A stretch of 15,460 nt of DNA, from NCBI GenBank assembly GCA_038222915.1, contig JBBRHH010000073.1, positions 1 through 15,460 of the forward strand. The letters are read 5' to 3'. Under the pieces are notes generated by a model that did not search any database, had not been told where the DNA came from, and was given only the letters and a program-made list of their open reading frames with translations. Positions 1 through 7,005 of the stretch are shown piece after piece. The DNA is from JBBRHH01 sp038222915. GTDB lineage: Bacteria; Planctomycetota; Phycisphaerae; Tepidisphaerales; Tepidisphaeraceae. The position numbers and the translations under genes are program-made. Each line of letters begins with the position of its first letter. The stretch's first letter is position 1.

Positions 1-59
1 CAAAAAGCGCTGCACTTTCATCCCACGAGTACGCGCAGTTAGCGCAAGTAGAAACCAAA

Positions 60-99
60 GAACCGCGTTTTCCGCATAAAAATGCGGGTAACGCGGTTC
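60..99 (-). terminator. Hairpin terminator after tRNA-Leu
   Basis: A 10-bp perfect outer stem (60-69 with 90-99) and a 6-bp perfect inner stem (72-77 with 82-87) close a 4-base loop, separated by a small internal loop. On the minus strand the hairpin is followed by a T-rich stretch (CTTTGGTTTC). It lies 16 bases past the tRNA 3' end, which fits a factor-independent terminator for the tRNA and for the protein genes upstream of it. The symmetry means it could also act on the plus strand. The remaining bases 1-59 hold no gene I can support. Confidence 0.7.
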
Positions 100-115
100 C
101 TCAGCTATCTTCATG

Positions 116-197
116 TGCCCAGGACAGGACTTGAACCTGCACGAGTTGCCTCGCTACCACCTCAAAGTAGTGCGTCTGCCAATTCCGCCACCTGGGC
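116..197 (-). tRNA. tRNA-Leu, anticodon GAG
   Basis: The minus strand folds as a type II tRNA. The 7-bp acceptor stem GCCCAGG/CCTGGGC pairs 191-197 with 117-123, and the discriminator base is A at 116. The anticodon stem CTACT/GGTAG encloses the loop TTGAGGT, giving anticodon GAG at 161-163. A long variable arm (CGAG GCAA CTCG) and the T arm with loop TTCAAGT follow. The long variable arm plus this anticodon makes it leucine, decoding CUC/CUU. The 3' CCA is not encoded. The 5' end is only 16 bases past the stop codon of the aminotransferase gene on the same strand, so it may be processed from a longer mRNA. Confidence 0.95.
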
Positions 198-213
198 GAG
201 TTTTGCGGCTTGA

Positions 214-1419
214 TTATACGGGGGAATTGGGTGGTGTCGAGAGGCCCTGTTTTGCGATGGTTTTGATTGTTTTGGCGAGGTGTTCGTACTCGGACGGGGT
301 GTTGTAGACCTGGCAGCAGGGGCGGGTGTATTGGCGATTGCCGAGGCGGAGGAGGGGGACTTCGATCTTGTGATTGGTGTAGAGGTCCTGCTGGAAATCG
401 CGGCATTGGGGTTCGGTCATCGCCTGGAGTGCGCCGGGCAGTGGGATGGTGGCCATGGAGCCCAGGAGTTGGCCTTCGAGGGGGCTGATGGGGTTTACGT
501 TCCAGGCATCGCAGAGCATGGACTGTGCCCAGGTGGCCAGGTTGTGGTTGTGGGCCATGACGTTGTCCCAGCCCAGCGTCGACATGAACTCGATGGCCTT
601 GGGGATGGAGAGCCAGGCGCTGATGTCTCTTGTGCCCTGCCACGCGAACTCTCTGGCGAGGGGTTCCTTGAAGTTGTGGCTGATGATGAGGGGGTGGACG
701 TTGGATTGACGATCGGGGTGGACCCAGAGGAAGGCGCTGCCCTTGGGTGCGCAGGTCCATTTGTGGAGGTTGCCGGCGTAGTAGGTCGGCTGGAGTTCCT
801 CGATGTTGAGCGGGAGCATGCCGGGGGCGTGTGCGCCGTCGACGAGAATCTCTACGCCGCGGGCTTTGCAGCCAGCGATGATTTGTTCGACGGGGAAGAC
901 AAGCGCCGATGGGGAGGTGATGTGATCGATCATGACCAGGCGCGTGCGCGGGGAGATGGCGTCGAGGACGGCGCTGGCGATTTCTTCAGCGGATTGGATG
1001 GGGAGTTGGAGGTCAATCTCGTTGATGGATGCGCCGGAGCGCTGGGCGAGAAGGCGCATGGACTGGCGGACGGCGTTGTAGACGTGGGTGGTGGTGAGGA
1101 GTTCGTCGCCGGGCCGGAGCGTGAGGGAGTGGAGGACGGCGTTGACGCCTCCGGTGGCGTTGGTGACGAGGCCGAAGTCTGGTTCGCGCATGCCAAGAAA
1201 TGCGCCGATGGAGAGTTTGGCGGTGCGGATGAGCTCTTCGCTGCGTCGGCCGAGCAGTTCAATCGGGTCGGCCTCGATGCGGCGTCGCCAGTTGGTTTGT
1301 TCCTCAAATACGACGCGCGGAACCGCCCCGAAGGATCCGTGGTTGAGGAAGGTGATGTTGTCGGACAACAGCCATTGGGAGCGCAGGTTGGCGCGGAGCG
1401 GTTGGGGTGGCGTTGGCAT
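214..1419 (-). CDS. PLP-dependent class V aminotransferase (isopenicillin N epimerase-like)
   Basis: A 401-residue fold-type I PLP enzyme of the class V aminotransferase / cysteine desulfurase-like family, closest by pattern to proteins annotated as isopenicillin N epimerase. Visible landmarks are NHGSFG (26-31) at the N terminus, NATGGVNAVL (87-96) for phosphate binding, VDGAHAPG (193-200) whose Asp194 should contact the pyridine nitrogen, and NLHKW with Lys220 as the likely Schiff-base lysine. Length is normal for the family and there is no signal peptide, so it is cytoplasmic. The start ATG lies 5 bases after the stop codon of the serine hydrolase gene, suggesting translational coupling. 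The substrate cannot be read from sequence: desulfurase, lyase or epimerase activity are all possible, and the isopenicillin label is only a family name. The plus-strand ORF opposite this gene is treated as a shadow. Confidence 0.9.
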   Translation of the reverse strand: MPTPPQPLRANLRSQWLLSDNITFLNHGSFGAVPRVVFEEQTNWRRRIEADPIELLGRRSEELIRTAKLSIGAFLGMREPDFGLVTNATGGVNAVLHSLTLRPGDELLTTTHVYNAVRQSMRLLAQRSGASINEIDLQLPIQSAEEIASAVLDAISPRTRLVMIDHITSPSALVFPVEQIIAGCKARGVEILVDGAHAPGMLPLNIEELQPTYYAGNLHKWTCAPKGSAFLWVHPDRQSNVHPLIISHNFKEPLAREFAWQGTRDISAWLSIPKAIEFMSTLGWDNVMAHNHNLATWAQSMLCDAWNVNPISPLEGQLLGSMATIPLPGALQAMTEPQCRDFQQDLYTNHKIEVPLLRLGNRQYTRPCCQVYNTPSEYEHLAKTIKTIAKQGLSTPPNSPV

Positions 1420-1424
1420 GATGT

Positions 1425-2639
1425 CTACTTGCCGAACTGAGCGAGGGCGGCCTTGCGGAACGTGGGGTTGATACTGCCGCCGTCCTTGTTGGGATAGCCG
1501 GCGCTTTGCACCATGAAGACGAAGACAAGTTTGTGCTCGGGATCTATCTGGAGATCGGTGGCATATGCGCCGCCATGGCCGCAGGCGGTGAGGGTGTCGG
1601 GGCCGGGTTCGCCGTGGGCGGCATGGGTCGTGGAAAAGCCGAATCCGTAGCCGCCTTCGCCGTGTTCCTTGTCGATAATCTTGCCGGTCTGGGTGGAGGT
1701 CATCTGCTGGATGGCGGCGGGCGAGAGATATTTTTTGCCGTCGAGCGTTCCGTCATTGAGGATCATCCGGCCGAAAGCGGCGCAGTCGGCGGCGGTGGAG
1801 AAGAGGCCGCCGGCGGGGCAGGGGTAGCGCTTCTTTCCGTCGGTCAGCGGATAGATCAATTGATTGACGTTCGTCTCTTCCAGGCCGGTCTTGGCGGCGT
1901 CGGCTTTGTAGGATTTGGCGAGGCGCGTGAGTTGTTCGTCGCTCAGGATGAAGACGGTGTCCTTCATGCCCAGCGGCTTGAAAAGGCGCTCCTGCATGAA
2001 TTGTTCGTAAGGCATACCGCTGACAACTTCGATGATCCGGCCGGCGGTGTTGATGCCGGCGTTGCTGTAATCGTAGTGGGTGCCGGGGTCGGTCTTGAGC
2101 GGCGTCATGGCGTAGCTGACGACGGCCTCGCGGAGGGGGCGGGTGTCAATCTGATTTTCGATGCGCGAGCTGAAGGGAAGGCCGCTGGTGTGGGAGAGAA
2201 CTTCGTGGACCTTGATGGGGTGGGACGGATGTTTAAGGAGGACATGATCCTTGTCCTGTTCGGCGATGAGCATCTGGCCGCGGAATTCGGGCAGGTATTT
2301 TTCGACTGGATCTTCGACGTTTACCTTGCCTTCGTCGACAAGCATCATGAGGGCGGTGGCCGTCATGGGCTTGGACATGGAAGCGATCCAGAAAAGATCG
2401 TCGACCTTCATGGGCTTCTTGGCGGCAATGTCCGAATAGCCGATGGCACCAACGTCGAGAATCTTGTCCTTGTTGGCGACGAGGGTGACCGCGCCCGCGA
2501 GGGTGTGTTCTTCAATAAACGGTTCAAGCGTGAAGACGATGGGCGCCTGGGGTGTCGCCACTTCGTCGGCGGCGCGGGTGACTTGTGAAGGTGAGAGGAG
2601 AAGGGAAAGCATGAGGAGCGTGGTTGATTTGTTTTTCAT
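1425..2639 (-). CDS. Secreted serine hydrolase, beta-lactamase/esterase (class C) fold
   Basis: A 404-residue protein with a Sec signal peptide (hydrophobic 7-17, likely cleavage after TRA near 23) followed by a serine beta-lactamase-like domain. The catalytic SxxK is SMSK (Ser87, Lys90), the second motif is YSN (Tyr191-Asn193) in DYSNAGIN, and the third, KTG-equivalent motif is HGG (355-357). The HSHTSGLP-type segment (about 148-155) is also typical of the family. Members include esterases, D-amino-acid peptidases and DD-carboxypeptidases, so the periplasmic substrate is unknown and antibiotic resistance should not be assumed. The start was set at 2639 because it gives a clean signal peptide and an ATGA overlap with the glycosyltransferase stop codon. 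The in-frame extension upstream to 2807 is only overlap with that gene. Confidence 0.92.
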   Translation of the reverse strand: MKNKSTTLLMLSLLLSPSQVTRAADEVATPQAPIVFTLEPFIEEHTLAGAVTLVANKDKILDVGAIGYSDIAAKKPMKVDDLFWIASMSKPMTATALMMLVDEGKVNVEDPVEKYLPEFRGQMLIAEQDKDHVLLKHPSHPIKVHEVLSHTSGLPFSSRIENQIDTRPLREAVVSYAMTPLKTDPGTHYDYSNAGINTAGRIIEVVSGMPYEQFMQERLFKPLGMKDTVFILSDEQLTRLAKSYKADAAKTGLEETNVNQLIYPLTDGKKRYPCPAGGLFSTAADCAAFGRMILNDGTLDGKKYLSPAAIQQMTSTQTGKIIDKEHGEGGYGFGFSTTHAAHGEPGPDTLTACGHGGAYATDLQIDPEHKLVFVFMVQSAGYPNKDGGSINPTFRKAALAQFGK

Positions 2640-3721
2640 TGCGAGCGATTGATGGTTAGTGGAATGAGAACCGTTTCTGATGATACCGGAGCGTTGCCGC
2701 CTGCGTTGGATTGTAGTTGTCGTTGGGCGGCTTTGAGAACCTGCTCTGGCGCGAGCCAACGCAGGCAGCTTTGGTGCGAGCACGTTCGCGAGTAACAGGG
2801 GCTGCATTCAATAGCGAGGCGAATGACGGTGTCTTCGCGGGCGTAGGGTCCGGTGCGCGTGGGGTTGGTGGGGCCAAAGAGGGCAACCAGCGGGCGATTC
2901 AAGGCCGCCGCGATGTGCATCGGGCCGCTGTCGTTGGCGATCACGATCGCCGCGCCGTTCAGGAGCGCGACGAGCTGCTTGAGGGAGGTCTTGCCGGCAA
3001 GGTTGTAGTCGGCCGGGATCTGGCTGGCGAGGGCGACGTCACCTGGGCCGCCGGCAACGACGACCTTTAGATTGAATCGCGTTCGCAGCGGCTCAACCAG
3101 CGAGGCGAAGTGTTCGACCGGCCAGCGCTTCGTGGCCCAGTTGGTGCCGGGGAGAATGACGGCGTAGCGGGTTGCCAGCGGGATCGATTCCGGAACAGCT
3201 TCTTCGCTGACAAGCGGGAATTCGACATCGCCTTCGTCGCAGCCCAGGGCGGTGGCGATGGCGAGGTTGCGGGTCACGGCGTGGTCGTTGGCGAAATCGA
3301 CGGGGACGCGATGCGTGTAAAATATCCAGGCGAGCTCGCGGGTTTTGGCGAAGCCGACGCGCAGGGGCGCTTTGGATCTTTTGGCGAGCCAGCCGCTGCG
3401 GAAGAGGCCCTGGAGGTCGATGACCAGATCGAACTTATGGCCGCGAAGGTCGCGAATGAAACGCCAGAGCCGGAGGAGGGCGGCGGGGCTTCGCCAGGCG
3501 ACGCCGTAGTCATGGCGGTCGAAGCGGATGACTTCGTCGAGGAGCGGATGATTTTCCAATAGGCCGGCGAAGGCGGGGGCGACGAGCCAACTGATTTTGG
3601 CGTTGGGCCATTTTTTGCGAAGGCGGACGAGGACGGGCAGGCCGTGGACGACGTCGCCCAGGGCGCTGGGCTTGATGATCAGGATTCGGCTCGGCGGGGC
3701 TTGGAACTGGATGGGATGCAT
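2636..3721 (-). CDS. Glycosyltransferase family 9 (heptosyltransferase-like)
   Basis: A 361-residue GT-B glycosyltransferase of family 9, the family of LPS heptosyltransferases. The N-terminal Rossmann domain opens with ILIIKPSALGDVVHGLP (13-29), where Asp23 matches the proposed catalytic base of WaaC. The C-terminal donor-binding domain has PGTNWATKRWP (191-201) and NDSGPMHIAAA (263-273) followed by ALFGPTNPTRTGPY. Near the end there is a cysteine group (Cys306, 309, 314, 319) seen in many GT9 proteins. It should transfer a sugar from a nucleotide-activated donor to a lipid-linked envelope glycan on the cytoplasmic face. The gene begins 11 bases after the hydrolase stop upstream, with no clear Shine-Dalgarno, and overlaps the next gene by 4 bases. 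Donor and acceptor are unknown. Confidence 0.93.
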   Translation of the reverse strand: MHPIQFQAPPSRILIIKPSALGDVVHGLPVLVRLRKKWPNAKISWLVAPAFAGLLENHPLLDEVIRFDRHDYGVAWRSPAALLRLWRFIRDLRGHKFDLVIDLQGLFRSGWLAKRSKAPLRVGFAKTRELAWIFYTHRVPVDFANDHAVTRNLAIATALGCDEGDVEFPLVSEEAVPESIPLATRYAVILPGTNWATKRWPVEHFASLVEPLRTRFNLKVVVAGGPGDVALASQIPADYNLAGKTSLKQLVALLNGAAIVIANDSGPMHIAAALNRPLVALFGPTNPTRTGPYAREDTVIRLAIECSPCYSRTCSHQSCLRWLAPEQVLKAAQRQLQSNAGGNAPVSSETVLIPLTINRSQ

Positions 3722-3732
3722 GCGTTGGAGCG

Positions 3733-4521
3733 TCAGTGCCGTGTATTGGCGGAGCCGCCGGCAATTGTGGACACGTCGCCTTCGCCGAGTTTGCGGCGGA
3801 AAATTTCGAGGGTCAGCCCGTGGCAGATCTCGGCGGCGGCCGGATCGTAACGCGGGCCTTCGTCGCGCGTGAAGGCGTGGGCAGCGTTGAACTCATGCCA
3901 TGTAAAATGGATGTTGGCGTCGGTCATCGCGTTGTAGACGAGAGCCCGGCCTTCGCGCGGGACGTGCGGGTCCTGGCGGCCCCAGATCATGAGCATTTCG
4001 GCTTTGACTTCGGGCATGCGGTCGAGGGTGTTGTCGTTCATGCCTTTGCCGAGGCCGCGCTTGTGGATGTCGGTGGCGTATAAGCAGACGCCGGCGAGGA
4101 CGCCGGGATTCATGGCGGCGCGGAACGCCAGATGGCCGCCGATGCAGATGCCGATGACGCCGAGCTTGCCGGTGCAGTCCGGGCGGGCGCGGAGCATGTC
4201 GAGGCAGGCTTTGGAGTCCGCGTCGTAGCCGGAAAGTTCCTTGGTGGTCTTGAGGACATTGCCGCGATCCGCGCCGGCCTGATCGTAGGCGAGGACGGTG
4301 CCGGCCGATTCGAACTCGTGATAGATCTCGGGAACGGCGACGAGAAAGCCGTGGCCGGCAAGCCATGCGGCGGTGCGTCGGATGGGACCGGTGACCTGGA
4401 AAATTTCGGAGTAGAGGAGAACGCCCGGATATTTTCCTGCGGCGGCGGGGCGGAAGATGTTGGTGCGCATCGGGTTGATGGGCGTTGGCACATCGACCAC
4501 TTCGTTGTCTTTGATGACCAT
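3733..4521 (-). CDS. Dienelactone hydrolase family protein
   Basis: A 262-residue alpha/beta hydrolase of the dienelactone hydrolase family. The nucleophile is cysteine in GICIGGH (Cys126), with Asp184 in WGRQDPHVP and His215 in NAAHAFTRD completing the Cys-Asp-His triad. Glu39 in YSEIFQVTG matches the conserved glutamate that controls the cysteine in characterised dienelactone hydrolases. Length matches the family and there is no signal peptide. A GGAG sits 5 bases before the ATG. The gap to the upstream FGE gene is 76 bases, the widest in this gene run, so a weak internal promoter is possible. The family hydrolyses dienelactones from chlorocatechol breakdown, but many members act on other esters. 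No other aromatic degradation gene is present here. Confidence 0.92.
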   Translation of the reverse strand: MVIKDNEVVDVPTPINPMRTNIFRPAAAGKYPGVLLYSEIFQVTGPIRRTAAWLAGHGFLVAVPEIYHEFESAGTVLAYDQAGADRGNVLKTTKELSGYDADSKACLDMLRARPDCTGKLGVIGICIGGHLAFRAAMNPGVLAGVCLYATDIHKRGLGKGMNDNTLDRMPEVKAEMLMIWGRQDPHVPREGRALVYNAMTDANIHFTWHEFNAAHAFTRDEGPRYDPAAAEICHGLTLEIFRRKLGEGDVSTIAGGSANTRH

Positions 4522-4597
4522 GAGTGCTCCAGGCGTAAGAGCGGCGGATTGTAGGTAGAAGCGGGTGTTGCCGCTACGGTCGCGCCATGAATGCGAT

Positions 4598-5665
4598 TTA
4601 ACGTTTAGCGCTTTTGGCGCAGCGGAAGCCGATGTGGTTGCTGCTGGTGTCGGGGGTGGATTTCATGCGTGCGGCGACGCGGTAGCTGGAGCAGTAGGCG
4701 GCGTTGCAGAGGAACGATCCGCCGCGGGTGACGCGCTTTTGCGCATAGGGTTCGTCGGGGTCGTGGCTGCTGGAAGGGCCGGTCGGGTTTTGGACGATGC
4801 CTTTGGACTGGTCGGTTGTATAGGTGTCGGGTCGGTACCAGTCGCTGCACCATTCCCAGACGTTGCCGGCCATGTCGTAGAGGCCAAAGGGATTGGGCGG
4901 GAAGCTGTAGACGTTGGTAGCGCCGGGGCCGGCCTTGGCGGTGTTATTGTCGGGAAAGTGGCCGCGCCATATGTTGCAGTGGGTGCATTCATTGGACGGG
5001 TCTTCGTCGCCCCACGCGAAGCGTTTTGATCGGAGGCCGCCCCGCGCGGCGTATTCGTATTCGGCCTCGGTGGGAAGGCGCTTGCCGGCCCATTTGGCGT
5101 AGGCGTTGGCATCTTCCCAGGAGACCTGGACGACGGGGAAATCGGCTCGTGCGCTGATGTTGGAGTCGGGGCCTTCGGGGTGTTGCCAGTTCGCGCCGGG
5201 CGTCCATGTCCACCATTTTGACGGATCGTCCAGTGTGACAGGCTCGGCCGTAGGATGGAAAACCATGGAGGCGGCGACGAGCTTTTCTTCCGACGGCTTT
5301 GGCGTGGCCTCGGGGAGTTGCTTCTTCAACTCGTTCCAATCGGGCTTGCGCTCGGCGGTTGTGATGTAGCGGGTGGCCTTGATGAATTCGTGAAATTGCG
5401 CGTTGGTGACCGGTGTCTGGTCGATCCAGAAACTGTCGAGCCTCACGTGGTGGATCGGGCCTTCGTCGGGACGGGCGTCGGAATCCGTGCTGCCCATGGA
5501 GAAGGTCCCGCCGCGGATCAAGGTCATTACGGTGGGATTAGGGTTGTCGATGGAGGAGGTGAAGCCAACCATCTCGTGGCGGTCGCGCGTTCGCTGGAAG
5601 TAGGAAAGGACGATGAAGCCGGTCAGAATTCCGGCGGCGAGGGCGATCAGGCGGTAACGGGTCAT
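4598..5665 (-). CDS. Formylglycine-generating enzyme (sulfatase-modifying factor), membrane-anchored
   Basis: A 355-residue protein with one N-terminal hydrophobic segment (about 6-22), probably an uncleaved signal anchor, followed by a full FGE-sulfatase domain from about residue 45 to the end. The domain has the MTLIRGGTFSMGS opening, PVTNAQFHEFI, PVVQVSWEDANAYAKWAGKRLPTEAEYEYAARGG, and GLYDMAGNVWEWC. It also has the catalytic segment RGGSFLCNAAYC with Cys320 and Cys325, equivalent to the two active-site cysteines of human SUMF1, and ends in HIGFRC. Many bacterial proteins of this fold lack these cysteines, so this one is a good candidate for real conversion of cysteine to formylglycine in sulfatases, acting outside the inner membrane if the anchor topology is right. 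A GAGG lies about 6 bases before the ATG. No sulfatase is encoded in the window, so the client must be elsewhere. Confidence 0.92.
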   Translation of the reverse strand: MTRYRLIALAAGILTGFIVLSYFQRTRDRHEMVGFTSSIDNPNPTVMTLIRGGTFSMGSTDSDARPDEGPIHHVRLDSFWIDQTPVTNAQFHEFIKATRYITTAERKPDWNELKKQLPEATPKPSEEKLVAASMVFHPTAEPVTLDDPSKWWTWTPGANWQHPEGPDSNISARADFPVVQVSWEDANAYAKWAGKRLPTEAEYEYAARGGLRSKRFAWGDEDPSNECTHCNIWRGHFPDNNTAKAGPGATNVYSFPPNPFGLYDMAGNVWEWCSDWYRPDTYTTDQSKGIVQNPTGPSSSHDPDEPYAQKRVTRGGSFLCNAAYCSSYRVAARMKSTPDTSSNHIGFRCAKSAKR

Positions 5666-5680
5666 GCGCGACCTCGTTCA

Positions 5681-6385
5681 TCAGGGAGCGCCGATGGCGC
5701 TGGTGGGGGCGGGGGCAGTGCTGGGCCATTCATGCCCACCCGGTCGGCGGGGGCCGGAGATGCCGCGAAGCCAGTCGAGGTTGCGATCGGTCAGTGTCTT
5801 CTCAAGGAAGGTGGCGACCGTCTGGTCGCGATTTTCCTGGTCCTTCTGAAGTCGTTCTGTTTCCACGTCGAGCCGCTTTTGCTCGGCCTGAAGGGTCTGT
5901 TTGATTTTCTCGATCTTGATCTTGCGTTCGGCGATGCTGAGGTCGACCAGCTCGCGGATGTGGTCTTTGAGCTCGGTGCGCACTTCGTCCTTCGGTTCGC
6001 CTTTGGGCATGGTGTTCACAATGCCGAAGGCGCGATCTTCCTCGGTCATCTGCTGGAGCTTGTTCTGGTAGAGCTCGTGGTCTTCCTTGTTCAGCCATTC
6101 GAGGTTGCGCCAGCGGTTGACGATCAGGTGCTTCATAGCCGGGCTGTCCCAGAGCTTTTTCTGCTGGAGATCGGCCGTGCGGATAGGGGAGGTCTGCTGA
6201 AAGAACTTCGCGGCCTTGTCGTATTCTTCAGGGGTGAAATTTCCTTGAAGCTTGGAGAAGTCCCGATCGGGACGATGATCGCCCGGCCCGCGATGCGGTG
6301 GATCGTGCGGCTGAGTGGCGGGCTTGTCGGCCGCCATGAGCGGCGCGGCGGCGAGCAGGAGGATGGCGATTACCTTGTTACGCAT
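5681..6385 (-). CDS. Secreted helical (coiled-coil) protein of unknown function
   Basis: A 234-residue protein not recognised by family. It has a clear Sec signal peptide (MRNKVIAILLLAAAPLMA, cleavage near residue 19), a proline- and histidine-rich linker (21-40), and then charged helical sequence. Residues about 134-200 are rich in Glu, Lys and Gln with heptad-like spacing (ERKIKIEKIKQTLQAEQKRL region), consistent with a coiled coil. The tail is rich in Pro and Ala. The start at 6385 was chosen for the signal peptide; the frame is open further upstream only through overlap with the anti-sigma gene. It begins 13 bases after the anti-sigma stop codon, so it may be a periplasmic partner or target of that sigma system. 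This role is inferred from position alone. Confidence 0.8.
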   Translation of the reverse strand: MRNKVIAILLLAAAPLMAADKPATQPHDPPHRGPGDHRPDRDFSKLQGNFTPEEYDKAAKFFQQTSPIRTADLQQKKLWDSPAMKHLIVNRWRNLEWLNKEDHELYQNKLQQMTEEDRAFGIVNTMPKGEPKDEVRTELKDHIRELVDLSIAERKIKIEKIKQTLQAEQKRLDVETERLQKDQENRDQTVATFLEKTLTDRNLDWLRGISGPRRPGGHEWPSTAPAPTSAIGAP

Positions 6386-6398
6386 GTGAATTCGTCTC

Positions 6399-6980
6399 TC
6401 AAGGCGCGGGGAAGGCGAAGTCGTTGTTGTCGGCGTTGAGGTCGTTGAACTGTTTATCGACAACGGAAGCAAGCGGGCCGTCGCTCGGGGCGTCGAGGTC
6501 GGCCAGGGATGCGGGCAATTGATCGGCGGCCTTGGCCAACTCGGTTGGGTTGGGGGTGGTGTCGACAGGGGCCACTACTTTTGCGAGCGGGCCAGCTCCG
6601 GGATCGACGTGGGCGGGCTGATTGCCCCACCAGGCGAGGAAGCCGAGGAGGACGGCGGCAGCGGCAGAGACAGGGTAGGCCCAGTAGGGGAGACGTTTGG
6701 ACGGCGTGGCCGCGGCGGGCTGTAGCTGTCGGCGGCGCAGTTCGCGCATGACGTTTCGGATCGCGGCATCTTCACCTGGCGCAGGAATCGACACGTCGCC
6801 CGCAATCATGCTGACAAAGGACGCGTCGAGGCCCTGGAGCTGATCGAGCTCAGCCCGGAGGGCCGGCTGGGTGGCGAGCAATTCGGTGACGCGCGCGTTT
6901 TCGTCCGGGCTCAGCTCGTCGGCAACGAACATAAGCAGGACGGCTTCACGGGTCTCGTATTTGTTCAACAGGTCGTTCAT
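6399..6980 (-). CDS. Putative membrane anti-sigma factor
   Basis: A 193-residue protein with a soluble helical N-terminal domain (1-85), a single transmembrane segment (about 98-118, around YPVSAAAAVLLGFLAWW) and a low-complexity Pro/Ala/Asp-rich exported tail. The N-terminal part has the pattern LLMFVADELSPDENARVTELLATQPALRAELDQL, which is common in anti-sigma domains ahead of such a membrane segment. The HxxxCxxC zinc motif of ZAS-type anti-sigmas is absent. The gene follows an ECF sigma gene by 25 bases. The ATG at 6980 was preferred over a TTG at 6986 because a GGAG lies 6 bases before it. Sequestering the sigma factor at the membrane is inferred from gene order and architecture. Confidence 0.78.
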   Translation of the reverse strand: MNDLLNKYETREAVLLMFVADELSPDENARVTELLATQPALRAELDQLQGLDASFVSMIAGDVSIPAPGEDAAIRNVMRELRRRQLQPAAATPSKRLPYWAYPVSAAAAVLLGFLAWWGNQPAHVDPGAGPLAKVVAPVDTTPNPTELAKAADQLPASLADLDAPSDGPLASVVDKQFNDLNADNNDFAFPAP

Positions 6981-6986
6981 AACCAA

Positions 6987-6990
6987 CTCC
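6987..6990 (-). promoter_or_regulatory. Ribosome binding site that fixes the anti-sigma start
   Basis: GGAG on the minus strand is followed by 6 bases and then the ATG at 6980. The in-frame TTG at 6986 would leave no space for this site, so ATG is the likelier start. Confidence 0.6.
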
Positions 6991-7005
6991 CCGAAGCGTT
7001 TGGAC

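Noticed and set aside
1..200. tRNA-Leu as an integration site for a mobile element
   Set aside because: No integrase, no repeated tRNA 3' fragment elsewhere in the window, and no change in gene content beside it.
1425..2639. Calling the serine hydrolase an antibiotic-resistance beta-lactamase
   Set aside because: The motifs fit the wide class C-like esterase/peptidase family; the third motif is HGG and nothing specific points to beta-lactam hydrolysis.
280..6439. Long plus-strand open frames opposite the aminotransferase, serine hydrolase and secreted coiled-coil/FGE genes (280-1440, 1506-2588, 5255-6439)
   Set aside because: Each lies fully over a minus-strand gene with clear family motifs, and their translations are glycine, valine and acidic-rich without domains, as expected for mirror frames.
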